Positions 34,903 to 43,580 of a stretch of 64,000 nt of DNA are shown here, piece after piece. The notes beneath the pieces were generated by a model that saw only the letters and a program-made list of their open reading frames with translations, was not told where the DNA came from and did no database searches. The DNA is from Hyphomonadaceae bacterium (GTDB lineage: Bacteria; Pseudomonadota; Alphaproteobacteria; Caulobacterales; Aquidulcibacteraceae): assembly GCA_022841905.1 (NCBI GenBank), contig JALHQO010000005.1, forward strand, positions 221,201 through 285,200, read 5' to 3'. The stretch's first letter is position 1, and each line of letters starts with the position of its first letter. Both the position numbers and the translations under genes were made by a program.

Positions 34903-35385
34903 ATGAGCGGCGAAACCCATTACGGTGAAGGCGAGGACGTCTTCGAGCGCGTCAAAACCATGATGCAGTGGACCCCGCAGGGCCGCGCCCTGGGTTTCGA
35001 GGTCACCAAGCTCGAAGGCAATCACGTCTGGGGCCGCTGCCCCTACAAGCCCGAACTGATCGGCGATCCTGAAACCGGCGTCATCGCCGGCGGCGTCATC
35101 ACCACCTTCCTCGACCAGCTTTGCGGCATGGCGGCGGTGTTGGCGATGAAGGAGCCGTCCATGGTCGCCACCATCGACATCCGCATCGATTACATGCGCG
35201 CCGCCACGCCCGGGCGCGACGTGCTGGCCGAAGCGCATTGCTACAAGATCGGCCGCAACGTCGCCTTCGTCCGCGCCGTCGCCTTCGAAGACAACGCCGA
35301 GAACCCAATCGCGCACGCGACGTCGACCTTCATGGTCAACGCCACGCGCAAGTTCGGCGCGAATTTGCGGGAGAAGAAAACGTGA
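34903..35385 (+). CDS. PaaI-type hotdog thioesterase
   Basis: This 160-residue hotdog-fold protein has PETGVIAGGVITTFLDQLCG (the HGG-helix region, here AGG), TIDIRIDYMRAATPGRDVLA and a conserved FVRAVAFE strand. Family members hydrolyse acyl-CoA or aryl-CoA thioesters. It overlaps a second thioesterase gene (GTGA); the two may form a heteromeric hotdog enzyme. Divergent from the TetR/esterase pair. Confidence 0.85.
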   Translation: MSGETHYGEGEDVFERVKTMMQWTPQGRALGFEVTKLEGNHVWGRCPYKPELIGDPETGVIAGGVITTFLDQLCGMAAVLAMKEPSMVATIDIRIDYMRAATPGRDVLAEAHCYKIGRNVAFVRAVAFEDNAENPIAHATSTFMVNATRKFGANLREKKT

Positions 35386-35813
35386 CCCCGCAGGAGCGCC
35401 TAACAGCGGCGCTCGCGCGCATCCCCTATGCGAGCTTCCTCGGCGTGCGGGCTGAACTGAAGGGCGACGAACTCACGCTCGTGCTGCCCTACAGCGACCA
35501 CCTCGTCGGCAATCCGCTTCTGCCGGCGCTACATGGCGGCGTGGTGGCGGCGTTGATGGAGCTGACAGCCATCACGCAACTCGCCATCGCCTCGAAGAGC
35601 GACAAATTTCCGAAAACCATCGATGTCGGCTTCGACTATTTGCGCTCAGGCAAGCCGGTGGACACGTACGCCCGCGCTCGTGTCGTCAAAATCGGCCGCC
35701 GCATCGCCAATGTGCAAGCCGAAGCTTGGCAGAACGAACGCGAACAGCCGATTGCCGCAATGCACGGGCATTTTCTCGTGAGCGAAGAAGAGAAGGCAGG
35801 CAGCGGGCAGTAA
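35382..35813 (+). CDS. Second PaaI-type hotdog thioesterase
   Basis: A GTG that overlaps the previous stop gives 143 residues; the long frame extending back over the preceding gene is a shadow. The hotdog core shows PYSDHLVGNPLLPALHGGVV with the HGG motif intact, TIDVGFDYLRSGKPVDTYA and a terminal GHFLVS. It keeps the HGG that its upstream partner lacks, so it is the likelier catalytic member of the pair. Confidence 0.85.
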   Translation: MTPQERLTAALARIPYASFLGVRAELKGDELTLVLPYSDHLVGNPLLPALHGGVVAALMELTAITQLAIASKSDKFPKTIDVGFDYLRSGKPVDTYARARVVKIGRRIANVQAEAWQNEREQPIAAMHGHFLVSEEEKAGSGQ

Positions 35814-35842
35814 CAGCAATCGCTACCGCCCACGCCCAACGC

Positions 35843-35935
35843 CTAGTTCAGCACTCCAAACAGGAAGAGCAGAATGATGATGGGCAGCGGCAAGCCGATG
35901 GCCCAGAGAATGCAACCTTTACCGAGTTCTTCCAC
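35843..35935 (-). CDS. Small membrane protein, 30 residues
   Basis: A GTG start preceded by GAGGAG opens a 30-codon frame: a short charged head (VEELGKG), then a continuous hydrophobic stretch including GCILWAIGLPLPIIILLFLF, ending GVLN. The double-proline kink and length fit a single-span small protein. It lies 12 bases downstream of a multi-span membrane protein gene on the same strand and is probably cotranscribed. Such short genes are often missed in automatic annotation. I know no function. Confidence 0.55.
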   Translation of the reverse strand: MEELGKGCILWAIGLPLPIIILLFLFGVLN

Positions 35936-35947
35936 GATGCACTCTCC

Positions 35948-36598
35948 TCAAACACGCGGCGTCGTTTGACACGGAACGCCGTCGTCGAGACGCGGACGGC
36001 CTTCCCACTTCGGGTGATGCGAGCCCAGCCAGCCGCCGGCGATGGCGCCAGCGAGGCCGAGCGACAGCGCGCCGACCGTCCACCACGACAGCGCAGCAAG
36101 CGCGTCGGCGGTGTCGCCAGCGGTGGCAAGTTCGGCGGCGTTGGCGCCTTGGCCATCGGTCGCATCGCTCAGTTCGCCGATGGTTTCAGCGACGCCTGAC
36201 GGCAGCGCATCGCCGCTCACAGCGCCTGAAGCCGCAAACGTCGCAAGCGTAACCGCGACCGCAACGGCGAACGCCCACACTAAAAAGCCAGTCAGCAGAC
36301 CGCCGAAATGATCAGGATAGCGCGCGCCGCGTGCGGCGATATAGGCGCCGATCTGGAACGCTACCAGCTGCGCGAAGATCACGTAGAGACCGCCGCCGGC
36401 CGAGATCAGATTGTCTTGGCTGTCGAGCTGGTACGGGTTGAACGCCGAAGCGCCGACGGCGACGCCAAGGACGTTCAACAGAAAGCCGATCGCGATTGCA
36501 GAGACCGTTCCGGCAATAATTGTCGGCCACTGAATAAGCGGATGCGCGTAGTGGCGCCCCGCGATAGAATAGTCGGGATCGAATCTGTAGGCGACCAT
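35948..36598 (-). CDS. Membrane protein with Gly/Ala-rich helices, unknown function
   Basis: The 216-residue protein has three or four TM helices: PTIIAGTVSAIAIGFLLNVL with GVAVGASAFNPY, FAQLVAFQIGAYIAARGARY, LVWAFAVAVAVTLATFAAS and ALSLGLAGAIAGGWLGSHH. Between the last two is a ~40-residue acidic/polar periplasmic or cytoplasmic loop. This pattern occurs in uncharacterised alphaproteobacterial proteins sometimes labelled PhnA-like. The small 30-residue membrane protein follows it. A 13-base palindrome (AGTTCC-G-GGAACT at 36654-36666) lies about 56 bases upstream of its start. Confidence 0.7.
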   Translation of the reverse strand: MVAYRFDPDYSIAGRHYAHPLIQWPTIIAGTVSAIAIGFLLNVLGVAVGASAFNPYQLDSQDNLISAGGGLYVIFAQLVAFQIGAYIAARGARYPDHFGGLLTGFLVWAFAVAVAVTLATFAASGAVSGDALPSGVAETIGELSDATDGQGANAAELATAGDTADALAALSWWTVGALSLGLAGAIAGGWLGSHHPKWEGRPRLDDGVPCQTTPRV

Positions 36599-36665
36599 GT
36601 GCTCGCTCCGGCCGAGTGAAATGCTCGACCGGTAAAGAGGCGCCGCGGCGTTTAGTTCCGGGAAC

Positions 36666-37541
36666 TCAGGCGTTTGCGCGGCGCGTCAGCGCCGAAAAAT
36701 CGTGCAGCAATTGTTCCGTGAGGTTTGCCGGCTTGAAGTTCAGCCCGGCGATCTCACGCACCGGCGTGATCTCGGCGGCGGAACCGGTGAGGAAGCATTC
36801 GCTGAAGCTTGCCAGTTCGTTCGGCCAAATTGCGCGCTCCACCACTTCGATGCCGCGTTTCTTGGCCAACCCAATCACCGCTTGGCGGGTGAGCCCGTTC
36901 AAGAAGCAATCCGGCGTCGGCGTATGCAGCACGCCGTCGCGCACGAAAAAGATGTTGGCGCCGGTGCCTTCGGCGATCTGGCCGCGCCAGTCGAACATCA
37001 TCGCATCGTCAAAACCCGCATCGTTGGCGGCGTGCCGCGACAGCGTGCAGATCATGTAGAGGCCGGCCGCCTTCGAGTTCGCCGGCGCGGTGTCCGGCGC
37101 GGGCCGGCGCCAGGGCGCGATCATCAAGCGCACGCCCTTCATCTTATCGGCGAAGTAATCGCCCCACTCCCACGCCGCGATGGCGACGTGCACGTCATCG
37201 CGCTTAGCGGCGACGCCCATTTGCTCGGAGCCGCGCCACGCCAACGCCCGCACATAGCAATTTTCAAAGCCCAGTTTCTTGATCAGCTCAGCCTTGGCGC
37301 GATCGATCTCGTCGGCGCTAAACGGCAGTTTGAAGCCGAGAATGTTGGCGGAGGCATGCAGCCGCTCGCTATGTTCACGGCTCTTGAAGATGACGCCGCC
37401 ATAGGCGCGCTCGCCTTCGAACACGCAGGAGGCGTAGTGCAGCGCATGGCTCAGCACGTGCACTCTGGCGTCGCGGTGGGCTACGAATTCCCCATCCATC
37501 CACACCCAGCCATCGCGATCGTCGAAAGACTTTGCGGCCAT
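36666..37541 (-). CDS. ilvE: Branched-chain amino acid aminotransferase
   Basis: This 291-residue fold-type IV PLP enzyme transfers the amino group between glutamate and the keto acids of Leu, Ile and Val. Signatures are HALHYASCVFEGERAY, RALAWRGSEQMGV, the PLP Lys in ANSKAAGLYM, EGTGANIFFVRDG and FLTGSAAEITPV. Length is normal. It is read away from the response regulator gene, with a 180-base divergent gap in which I see no defined regulator site. Confidence 0.92.
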   Translation of the reverse strand: MAAKSFDDRDGWVWMDGEFVAHRDARVHVLSHALHYASCVFEGERAYGGVIFKSREHSERLHASANILGFKLPFSADEIDRAKAELIKKLGFENCYVRALAWRGSEQMGVAAKRDDVHVAIAAWEWGDYFADKMKGVRLMIAPWRRPAPDTAPANSKAAGLYMICTLSRHAANDAGFDDAMMFDWRGQIAEGTGANIFFVRDGVLHTPTPDCFLNGLTRQAVIGLAKKRGIEVVERAIWPNELASFSECFLTGSAAEITPVREIAGLNFKPANLTEQLLHDFSALTRRANA

Positions 37542-37721
37542 TCAGGGCCCCTCCTGCTAGTTCTGACTTGCCGAGCCGCCGCCCGCAGGGGCATGGTTCG
37601 GGAATTGGTTTTGTTCGTTTTCTCTGGTCGGCGACATGGCTGTCAATGAAGCCCGCGATCTTGTGGCAAGACATGCCCCGAGTGACGCCTTTTCGATCAA
37701 TCCTTGCCTCGGTCGCGTCAC

Positions 37722-38429
37722 ATGAACACCGCTCCAGCCTTCGACGCGCTCGACCGCCCGCCGCACTTGCTGCTGGTGGATGATGATGACCGTATCCGCG
37801 AACTGCTCAAGCGCTACCTCTCGCAAGCCGGTGCACGCGTCTCGGCCGCGCCCGACGCCGCCAGCGCCCGCAAACTGCTCGACTCGATGGAGTTCGACCT
37901 CCTCATCCTCGATGTGATGATGCCGGTCGAAGACGGCTTCTCCTTGGCCGAGAGCGTGCGGCGCACCTCGAAGGTGCCGATCGTGCTGCTGACGGCGCGC
38001 GGCATGCCGGAGGATCGCATCCGCGGCCTCTCCATCGGCGCCGACGACTACGTCGCCAAACCGTTCGAGCCGGCGGAGCTCACGCTGCGCATCAACGCCA
38101 TCCTGCGCCGCGCCGTTTCTAATCGCGGCGAAGCGCCGGAGGTGGTGAAGTTTGGCCCGTTCGCCTTCAACGGCGCGCGCGGCGAACTCAGCCGCGACAG
38201 CGCGCTCGTGCGGCTGACGGAAGCCGAAGTGGCGTTGCTGCGCATCTTGGCCACCCGGCCCGGCGAAGTCGTCAGCCGCGAGGAGCTCGCAAAGCGCACA
38301 GGCGCCGGCCTCGAACGCTCCGTAGATGTGCAGATGACGCGCCTGCGCCGCAAAGTGGAAGCCGACCCGCGCGCGCCGGTTTACCTGCAGACCGTGCGCG
38401 GCGTCGGCTATCGCTTGGCGGCGGACTGA
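37722..38429 (+). CDS. OmpR-family response regulator
   Basis: Starting at ATG 37722 (a TTG six codons upstream is the alternative), the 235-residue regulator has a receiver domain with the acidic cluster VDDDD, phospho-acceptor Asp64 in LLILDVMMP, VLLTARG and the Lys in YVAKPFEP. The C-terminal winged helix shows LTEAEVALLRILATRPGEVV, QMTRLRRKVE and TVRGVGYRLAAD. Its partner is probably the EnvZ-like kinase 1.3 kb downstream, separated by a GT87 membrane protein gene. Confidence 0.93.
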   Translation: MNTAPAFDALDRPPHLLLVDDDDRIRELLKRYLSQAGARVSAAPDAASARKLLDSMEFDLLILDVMMPVEDGFSLAESVRRTSKVPIVLLTARGMPEDRIRGLSIGADDYVAKPFEPAELTLRINAILRRAVSNRGEAPEVVKFGPFAFNGARGELSRDSALVRLTEAEVALLRILATRPGEVVSREELAKRTGAGLERSVDVQMTRLRRKVEADPRAPVYLQTVRGVGYRLAAD

Positions 38430-38463
38430 GAAAAACGTCGGCGCTTCAACCCTTAAGGGGATG

Positions 38464-38480
38464 CCCGCCTTGCTGGCGGG
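38464..38480 (+). other. Small hairpin in the regulator-GT87 gap
   Basis: CCCGCC pairs with GGCGGG around TTGCT, 35 bases after the response-regulator stop. No T run follows, so it may be a weak attenuator between the two genes. Confidence 0.3.
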
Positions 38481-38526
38481 GCGCCGCCTCCGTAAAAGCG
38501 CCCGGGGCTAAAGGGGATTGAGCGCG

Positions 38527-39717
38527 ATGACGGAAGCAGGCCAGAAAGCGCGTCCGGCTTGGCAGCCTTACGCCATTGGCTTTGCCTTCCTGCTGCCGGT
38601 GATCTCCGGCGTCGTCGATCGCCTCACCGAACCGTCGCGCTGGTTTCGCGACTATAACGCCGTCGCCTGCGGCGCCGAAAAATGGCTGCTGGGCCTACCG
38701 ATCTACGACCCCACCGTCACATGCGAGGGCATCGATGCGATGCCCTTCGTCTATCATCCATGGGTCGCCGAAGCGTTCGCCTGGCCGCTTTCGATAGTGG
38801 GCCAAGACACACTGCGGCTCGCCTTCATCGGTGTTTACATCGTCGCGCTCGCCGCGCTCGCCTGGCTGATCTTCGGCCGCAAGAGCGCGACGCCGCGCAC
38901 GCGCCGCGCCTGGTTCGCCGGCTTCATGTCCGGCAGCACCATCTATTGGGGCAATGTCGCGATCATCTTGCACGCACTGATCGGCGTCATCGCGATCCAT
39001 TTGCGCAAGCGCCCGTCTTTGCTCGTGCTCGCCATCGCGTTCGCCGCGATCGCCAAGCCGATCTTCCTCACCTTCGCCGTGGTGTTCCTGGTCGCGCCGC
39101 TTCCGCTGTGGCGCAGACTTGCGTATGGCGCGGCCGCGATCATCCTGGGTGCGGCGCCCACGGCCCATTTCGTGCTGACTGGCGGCGAGATGGTGCAGCA
39201 ATGGCGCGATGTGTTGTCGTATTTCGTTTATGTCGGCAAACCGGGCGACGCTTATTTGGGCTGGCTCAACATGGTCGGCCTGCCCGGCGATACGCAGGTT
39301 GCAACGCTGGGCTACGTCACGTTCGCCGGCCTCGCCTCGCTGGCGGGCGTGATCGTCGCGGAAGCGCTCAACATGGCCGATGACGAACGCGCCGCTTTGG
39401 GCCTCAGCATCGCAGTGCTCTGCATTCCGCGCCTGATGTCGCACGACATGGCGCTGCTGGGCCTCGGTTTCGCCGCCATGCTCACCGCCATTACGGTCGC
39501 CCATGCCGGCGCCGGCAAATGGTTTGGCCGCGTACTGCTCGGCATCTGCATCACAGCGCTCGTCGGCAATCTGGCCGACCTCGCCGACTGGACGACGCGC
39601 ATCTGCACCTTCCTGCTCGCGCTCACGCTCTTCGCCGCGGCGATCTGGGCAAGCTCGACGCAAAAAGTGAATCTCTGGCGCGCGCTCTGGTCTGGCCCGG
39701 CGCCAGCGCGGGCATGA
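38527..39717 (+). CDS. GT87-type polyprenyl-phosphate-dependent glycosyltransferase (DUF2029-like)
   Basis: The protein has about 396 residues and ten TM helices. After the first helix a periplasmic loop holds SRWFRDYNAVACGAEKWLL and LPIYDP, then FVYHPWVAEA; the Asp after the first helix and YHP-type pattern are typical of GT-C enzymes such as GT87 mannosyl/arabinosyl transferases. Further helices follow (VAIILHALIGVIAIHLRK, IAFAAIAKPIFLTFAVVFL). It should transfer a sugar from a lipid carrier on the periplasmic side. Start ATG 38527 or TTG 38518. Its stop overlaps the kinase start (ATGA). Confidence 0.75.
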   Translation: MTEAGQKARPAWQPYAIGFAFLLPVISGVVDRLTEPSRWFRDYNAVACGAEKWLLGLPIYDPTVTCEGIDAMPFVYHPWVAEAFAWPLSIVGQDTLRLAFIGVYIVALAALAWLIFGRKSATPRTRRAWFAGFMSGSTIYWGNVAIILHALIGVIAIHLRKRPSLLVLAIAFAAIAKPIFLTFAVVFLVAPLPLWRRLAYGAAAIILGAAPTAHFVLTGGEMVQQWRDVLSYFVYVGKPGDAYLGWLNMVGLPGDTQVATLGYVTFAGLASLAGVIVAEALNMADDERAALGLSIAVLCIPRLMSHDMALLGLGFAAMLTAITVAHAGAGKWFGRVLLGICITALVGNLADLADWTTRICTFLLALTLFAAAIWASSTQKVNLWRALWSGPAPARA

Positions 39718-41054
39718 ACAAACGCTTTCCCATCCGCTTTCGCCTGCGCGACTACCTGCCGCGCGGCCTCTATTGGCGCACGGCGCTCATCATCATCGTG
39801 CCGGCGGCGATCTTCCAGCTCATCATCACGCTCGTCTTTCTTGACGACCATTGGCGCTTTACCTCCAAGCGCCTCAGCCAAGCCGTCGCCGCCGACGTTA
39901 GCCTGCTGCTGCAAATGTACGAAGCGGAGCCGACGCCCGAGAATTTCCTGCGTCTACAACGCCACGCCCGCGCACCGCTTCGGCTAGACATCACGCTCGA
40001 TCGCGAGCCGCTGGAGCGCCAAGCCTGCGCCCGCTCGCGCAGCGACATCATCGATCGCTATCTGGTCGAGCCGCTCGACTCGGAGTTTCAGCGCCCGATC
40101 TGGTACGATCCGACCTGCCCCGGCAGCTACGTCTTCCTGCGCGTGCCGACCACGGACGGCATCCTCAACATCCGCGCCGAGCGCGACCGGGTACAAGCGC
40201 GATCCGGCCCGCTCTTCGTCACCTGGATTTTGTGCGCGACGGTTTTCTTCTGCCTCGTCTCGATTCTGTTCATCCGTAGCCAAGTTCGTCCGATCGAACG
40301 GCTTGCCGACGCCATGGAGCGGTTCGGACGCGGCGAGGATGGCGGCCCGTTCCGCATCCGCGGCGCGCGTGAAGTGCGCGGCGCCACGCGCGCCTTTTTC
40401 AGCATGCGCGAGCGCGTCAGCCGCCTGATCGATCAACGCTCGCAATTGCTCGCCGGCGTCAGCCACGACCTGCGCACGCCGCTCACGCGTCTCAAGCTGC
40501 AACTTGCACTGCTGCCGCCCTCGTCGGAAATCGAAGACGCCAAGCGCGACCTCGCCGACATGGAAGAAACGCTCGAAGAATATTTGGCCTTCGCCCAGGG
40601 CCTTGGCGAAGAGGCGCCGGCGCTCATCGATGTCGCAGCCATCGCGAGCGAAGTCGTCGCCGACAGTGCCCGCGGCGGCGGCGACGTTACAGTTGAGCAA
40701 TCTGGAGATGTGTCGGCGCCGGCACGCGGACGCGCGATCAAACGTTGCCTAGCCAATCTGATCGATAACGCCGTAGCGCACGGCGACAAGGTCCGCGTCA
40801 CGGTCAAAGGCGAAGAAACGGCCGTGTTTGTTTCGGTTGATGACAACGGCCCGGGCATCCCCGAAGAGCTCTACGAAGACGCCTTCCGGCCCTTCTCGCG
40901 CCTCGATGCGACTCGCTCTCGAAATCAAAAGGGCGTAGGCCTTGGCCTTGCCATCGCACGCGACGTCGCGCGCTCCCATGGTGGGGATATCATCTTGAGC
41001 CAAAGCCCGCTCGGCGGACTGCGCGCGACACTGCGCTTGCCGCGTCCGGCTTGA
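39714..41054 (+). CDS. EnvZ-like sensor histidine kinase
   Basis: The ATG at 39714 overlaps the previous TGA and gives 446 residues. One TM helix near 24-44, a ~120-residue periplasmic sensor, a second TM near 167-188, HAMP (PIERLADAMERFGRGED), DHp with His251 in GVSHDLRTPLTRLKLQL, N-box CLANLIDNAVAHG, G1 VDDNGPGIPEEL and G2 KGVGLGLAIARDV are all present, so it looks fully active. It is the expected partner of the OmpR-type regulator upstream. Confidence 0.93.
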   Translation: MNKRFPIRFRLRDYLPRGLYWRTALIIIVPAAIFQLIITLVFLDDHWRFTSKRLSQAVAADVSLLLQMYEAEPTPENFLRLQRHARAPLRLDITLDREPLERQACARSRSDIIDRYLVEPLDSEFQRPIWYDPTCPGSYVFLRVPTTDGILNIRAERDRVQARSGPLFVTWILCATVFFCLVSILFIRSQVRPIERLADAMERFGRGEDGGPFRIRGAREVRGATRAFFSMRERVSRLIDQRSQLLAGVSHDLRTPLTRLKLQLALLPPSSEIEDAKRDLADMEETLEEYLAFAQGLGEEAPALIDVAAIASEVVADSARGGGDVTVEQSGDVSAPARGRAIKRCLANLIDNAVAHGDKVRVTVKGEETAVFVSVDDNGPGIPEELYEDAFRPFSRLDATRSRNQKGVGLGLAIARDVARSHGGDIILSQSPLGGLRATLRLPRPA

Positions 41055-41088
41055 GTCAAGCCGCTTCCAATCAAACAAAACTGGAATA

Positions 41089-42474
41089 ATGTCCCGCTCG
41101 AACGGGCGGACCATGGCAGACAGCGGCGACATCTCACCTAGAGCACGGATTTGTATCGATTTCGGCACGGCTTTGTCGAAAGCGTCGATCTGTCTTGATC
41201 CCATGCTGCCGGTCGAGGTCGGCGTAAAGCCGCTGCCGATTGGCGCCATTTCCGGCGCCGAGCATCCGTTACTCACACCTTCCGTCCTCTATGTGGACGA
41301 GGGCCGCCTCTATTTCGGCCCCACCGCTTTTGAACACGCCCGCCGCGGCGTTGAAGATGCGCGCGATCCGTTGCTGTCGTTCAAGACCGTGCTCGGCGCG
41401 CGCAATCTCGAAGAAGCGCTGCAATCGAAAATGCGTCCGTCGGTCGATCCGACCGGCACGTTTCGGCATCGCGACGCGCTGGCGCTTTATCTCGCGTATC
41501 TCGATCAGCTGATCCGCGAAGCCATCGACCTCGCGCCCAACATTCCAGCTGGCGCGATGTACGCGCGCCGCCGCTATACCAGCCCGGTTTGGCGTCCGGG
41601 CAGCGGCGTTGAGCGCGTGTTCGAAGACATCTTCAACGAATCCGCCGCCATCTCGCAAAAGCTCGGCACGCTGCTGCTCGGCCCCAACGGCATTTCGATC
41701 GCCCAGTGCCGCGACGCGCTCGACAAAGCCGCCGCCCAGCCCGGCGACGGCATGTTGGAAACCGGCGTGTTCGAACCGCACGCCGCCGCCGCCTGTGCGC
41801 TCGCCTTCTCGAACGAGCCCACCAATTTCGTTATGGTCTTCGACATGGGGGCCGGCACCACCGACATCGCCGCGTTCGAATTCGATGATCGCATGGAGCC
41901 GCCGACGCTCTCCGAAATCAAGGACGCGCGTCAGTGCAGTGCGCTCGCGGGCGACGAGATCGACCGCATTTTGATCGATCTCTTGCTGCGCAAATCCGGC
42001 ATGCGCAAAGGCGAGGACGAGGAAATCCGCGCCGCGCGCATGGCCCGCCTCGTCGGCCGTGAACTGAAGCGCGATCTGTTGCGCGACGGCAAATGCCAGT
42101 TGCGCACCGGCTGGCGCACGATCTCGGTCCGCGCCAGCGACATGATGGAAGACGAGCGTTTCCGCGCCTATCTCGGCGCGCTGGCCGGCACCATCGCCAA
42201 GAGCCTGCAAGCCATCGTCCCGCGCGCCGAAGCACGTGGTGAGCAAGTGATCGATGTCGTGCTCGCCGGCGGCGGCGCGCATCTCTCGTTCATTCCGGCG
42301 CTCGTTCAGCGCGCCGCGGCGAGCCTCAACACCAATGTGCGCCTGCGCATCGGCCAACTCTCGCCGCTCAACCCGCTCTATCAGGGCATCGACACCTCGC
42401 TCGCAGGCGTCTTCCCGCAAATCGCGATGTCTGTTGGTGGCGCGCTGGTCGAGATGATGCCGGCGCGGGCCTAA
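41089..42474 (+). CDS. Hsp70-like actin-fold ATPase without substrate domain
   Basis: The 461-residue protein has the actin/Hsp70 ATPase signatures: phosphate-1 [16 protein letters not shown], phosphate-2 [17 protein letters not shown] and the adenosine motif [16 protein letters not shown]. After these it ends at about the length of a nucleotide-binding domain, so the peptide-binding and lid domains of DnaK are absent. Such Hsp70-like proteins are poorly characterised; some act as filament-forming or signalling ATPases. It follows the kinase by 34 bases and may belong to the same unit. Start ATG 41089 or 41113. Confidence 0.8.
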   Translation: MSRSNGRTMADSGDISPRARICIDFGTALSKASICLDPMLPVEVGVKPLPIGAISGAEHPLLTPSVLYVDEGRLYFGPTAFEHARRGVEDARDPLLSFKTVLGARNLEEALQSKMRPSVDPTGTFRHRDALALYLAYLDQLIREAIDLAPNIPAGAMYARRRYTSPVWRPGSGVERVFEDIFNESAAISQKLGTLLLGPNGISIAQCRDALDKAAAQPGDGMLETGVFEPHAAAACALAFSNEPTNFVMVFDMGAGTTDIAAFEFDDRMEPPTLSEIKDARQCSALAGDEIDRILIDLLLRKSGMRKGEDEEIRAARMARLVGRELKRDLLRDGKCQLRTGWRTISVRASDMMEDERFRAYLGALAGTIAKSLQAIVPRAEARGEQVIDVVLAGGGAHLSFIPALVQRAAASLNTNVRLRIGQLSPLNPLYQGIDTSLAGVFPQIAMSVGGALVEMMPARA

Positions 42475-43469
42475 CGCGCTTTATCGGCCAGATCGGGAAA
42501 CACCTTCCCCACCTTGTGGACGAGGTACTCGCCATACGTGCCGCGCCACGCATGCACGTTGGCGCGATCCCAACGCTCGGCGCTGTCGTCGCTGGCGCTG
42601 ATGTTCGGCAACGGCTCGATCTCGGCATCGAAGGCCGGATCGAAAAAGAACGGAAACGAGAGCCGGCTCTTGCCGCTAAGATTGCGCACGCGATGCGGCG
42701 TCGACTTGTAGTAGCCGCCCGTCAGCCGATCGAGCATGTCGCCAATGTTGCAGACCAGCGCGCCTTCAATCGGCGGCGCATCGATCCAACCGCAGGGCGT
42801 CCGCACCTGCAAGCCGCCATGCTCATCCTGCGCCAGCAGCGTCAGCAGACCATAATCGGTGTGTTCGCCCACGCCCCAGTCATCAGCGCGCGCATCGGCG
42901 GGATATTCGAAGATGCGGAACAGCAATGTCGGATCGCGCGTGTAGGTGCGGCGGAAATATTGCACATCGAGCCCGAGGCTGAGCGCCACGCCTTCTATGA
43001 TCGCATGCGCGCTGCGCGTGGCTTCGTCCATGAAGCGCAACACGAGCGGCTTTAACTCCGGCACCGCGTCAGGAAAGAGATTGCGACCATGCAGCGGCCA
43101 GCCTTCGATCACGCGTCGGTCGTCGTCACCGAGCTCTTCGCCGAAATACAAACCCTGCTTGCGATCGGGCTTGCCTGACGTCAGTTCGCCGCCGACGGGA
43201 AAGTAGCCGCGCCACGCGCGCCCACCCTTCGCCATCGCGATCTTCATCTTCTCGTCTTCCGCCAACGTGAAGAAGCGCCGGCTCGCAGTGTTTAGCTCAG
43301 CTAATGTATCAGTGCAGACGCGATGGTTCACCGCGTAGAAAAAACCGAGCGACCGGCACGCCGCGTTGATCTCACTTGCGACGCGCATAATCGCTTCATT
43401 ATCCGCGCCGAATAACGGTTTCACATCGATGATTGGCAGCTTCGCTTCGTGCATCACGTCCACGCGCAT
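42471..43469 (-). CDS. Fe(II)/2-oxoglutarate oxygenase, isopenicillin-N-synthase type
   Basis: This ~332-residue enzyme has the N-terminal DIOX_N region ([25 protein letters not shown]) and the jelly-roll core with the metal triad HTDYG and STPHRVRN, plus the 2-oxoglutarate Arg in [11 protein letters not shown]. Plant-like relatives hydroxylate or desaturate small molecules; the substrate is unknown. ATG 43454 is an alternative start. It is divergent from a second 2-oxoglutarate oxygenase of a different family and shares a CTAA stop overlap with the Hsp70-like gene. Confidence 0.88.
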   Translation of the reverse strand: MRVDVMHEAKLPIIDVKPLFGADNEAIMRVASEINAACRSLGFFYAVNHRVCTDTLAELNTASRRFFTLAEDEKMKIAMAKGGRAWRGYFPVGGELTSGKPDRKQGLYFGEELGDDDRRVIEGWPLHGRNLFPDAVPELKPLVLRFMDEATRSAHAIIEGVALSLGLDVQYFRRTYTRDPTLLFRIFEYPADARADDWGVGEHTDYGLLTLLAQDEHGGLQVRTPCGWIDAPPIEGALVCNIGDMLDRLTGGYYKSTPHRVRNLSGKSRLSFPFFFDPAFDAEIEPLPNISASDDSAERWDRANVHAWRGTYGEYLVHKVGKVFPDLADKAR

Positions 43470-43580
43470 CAGTGAGGCGCCCGATCAGCCGAACAAGCTA
43501 TCCGTATGCGAATAGCCCCAAGCCTTGGCGCTGTGCGTTTCATCTTACATGCTTTGAGAAAGCAAACGAGAGGGATCGCC

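Noticed and set aside
36600..36665. GGAAC sequence as an EcfG-type general-stress promoter
   Set aside because: No GTT-type -10 element lies at the required 16-17 base spacing; the GGAACT is part of a short palindrome.
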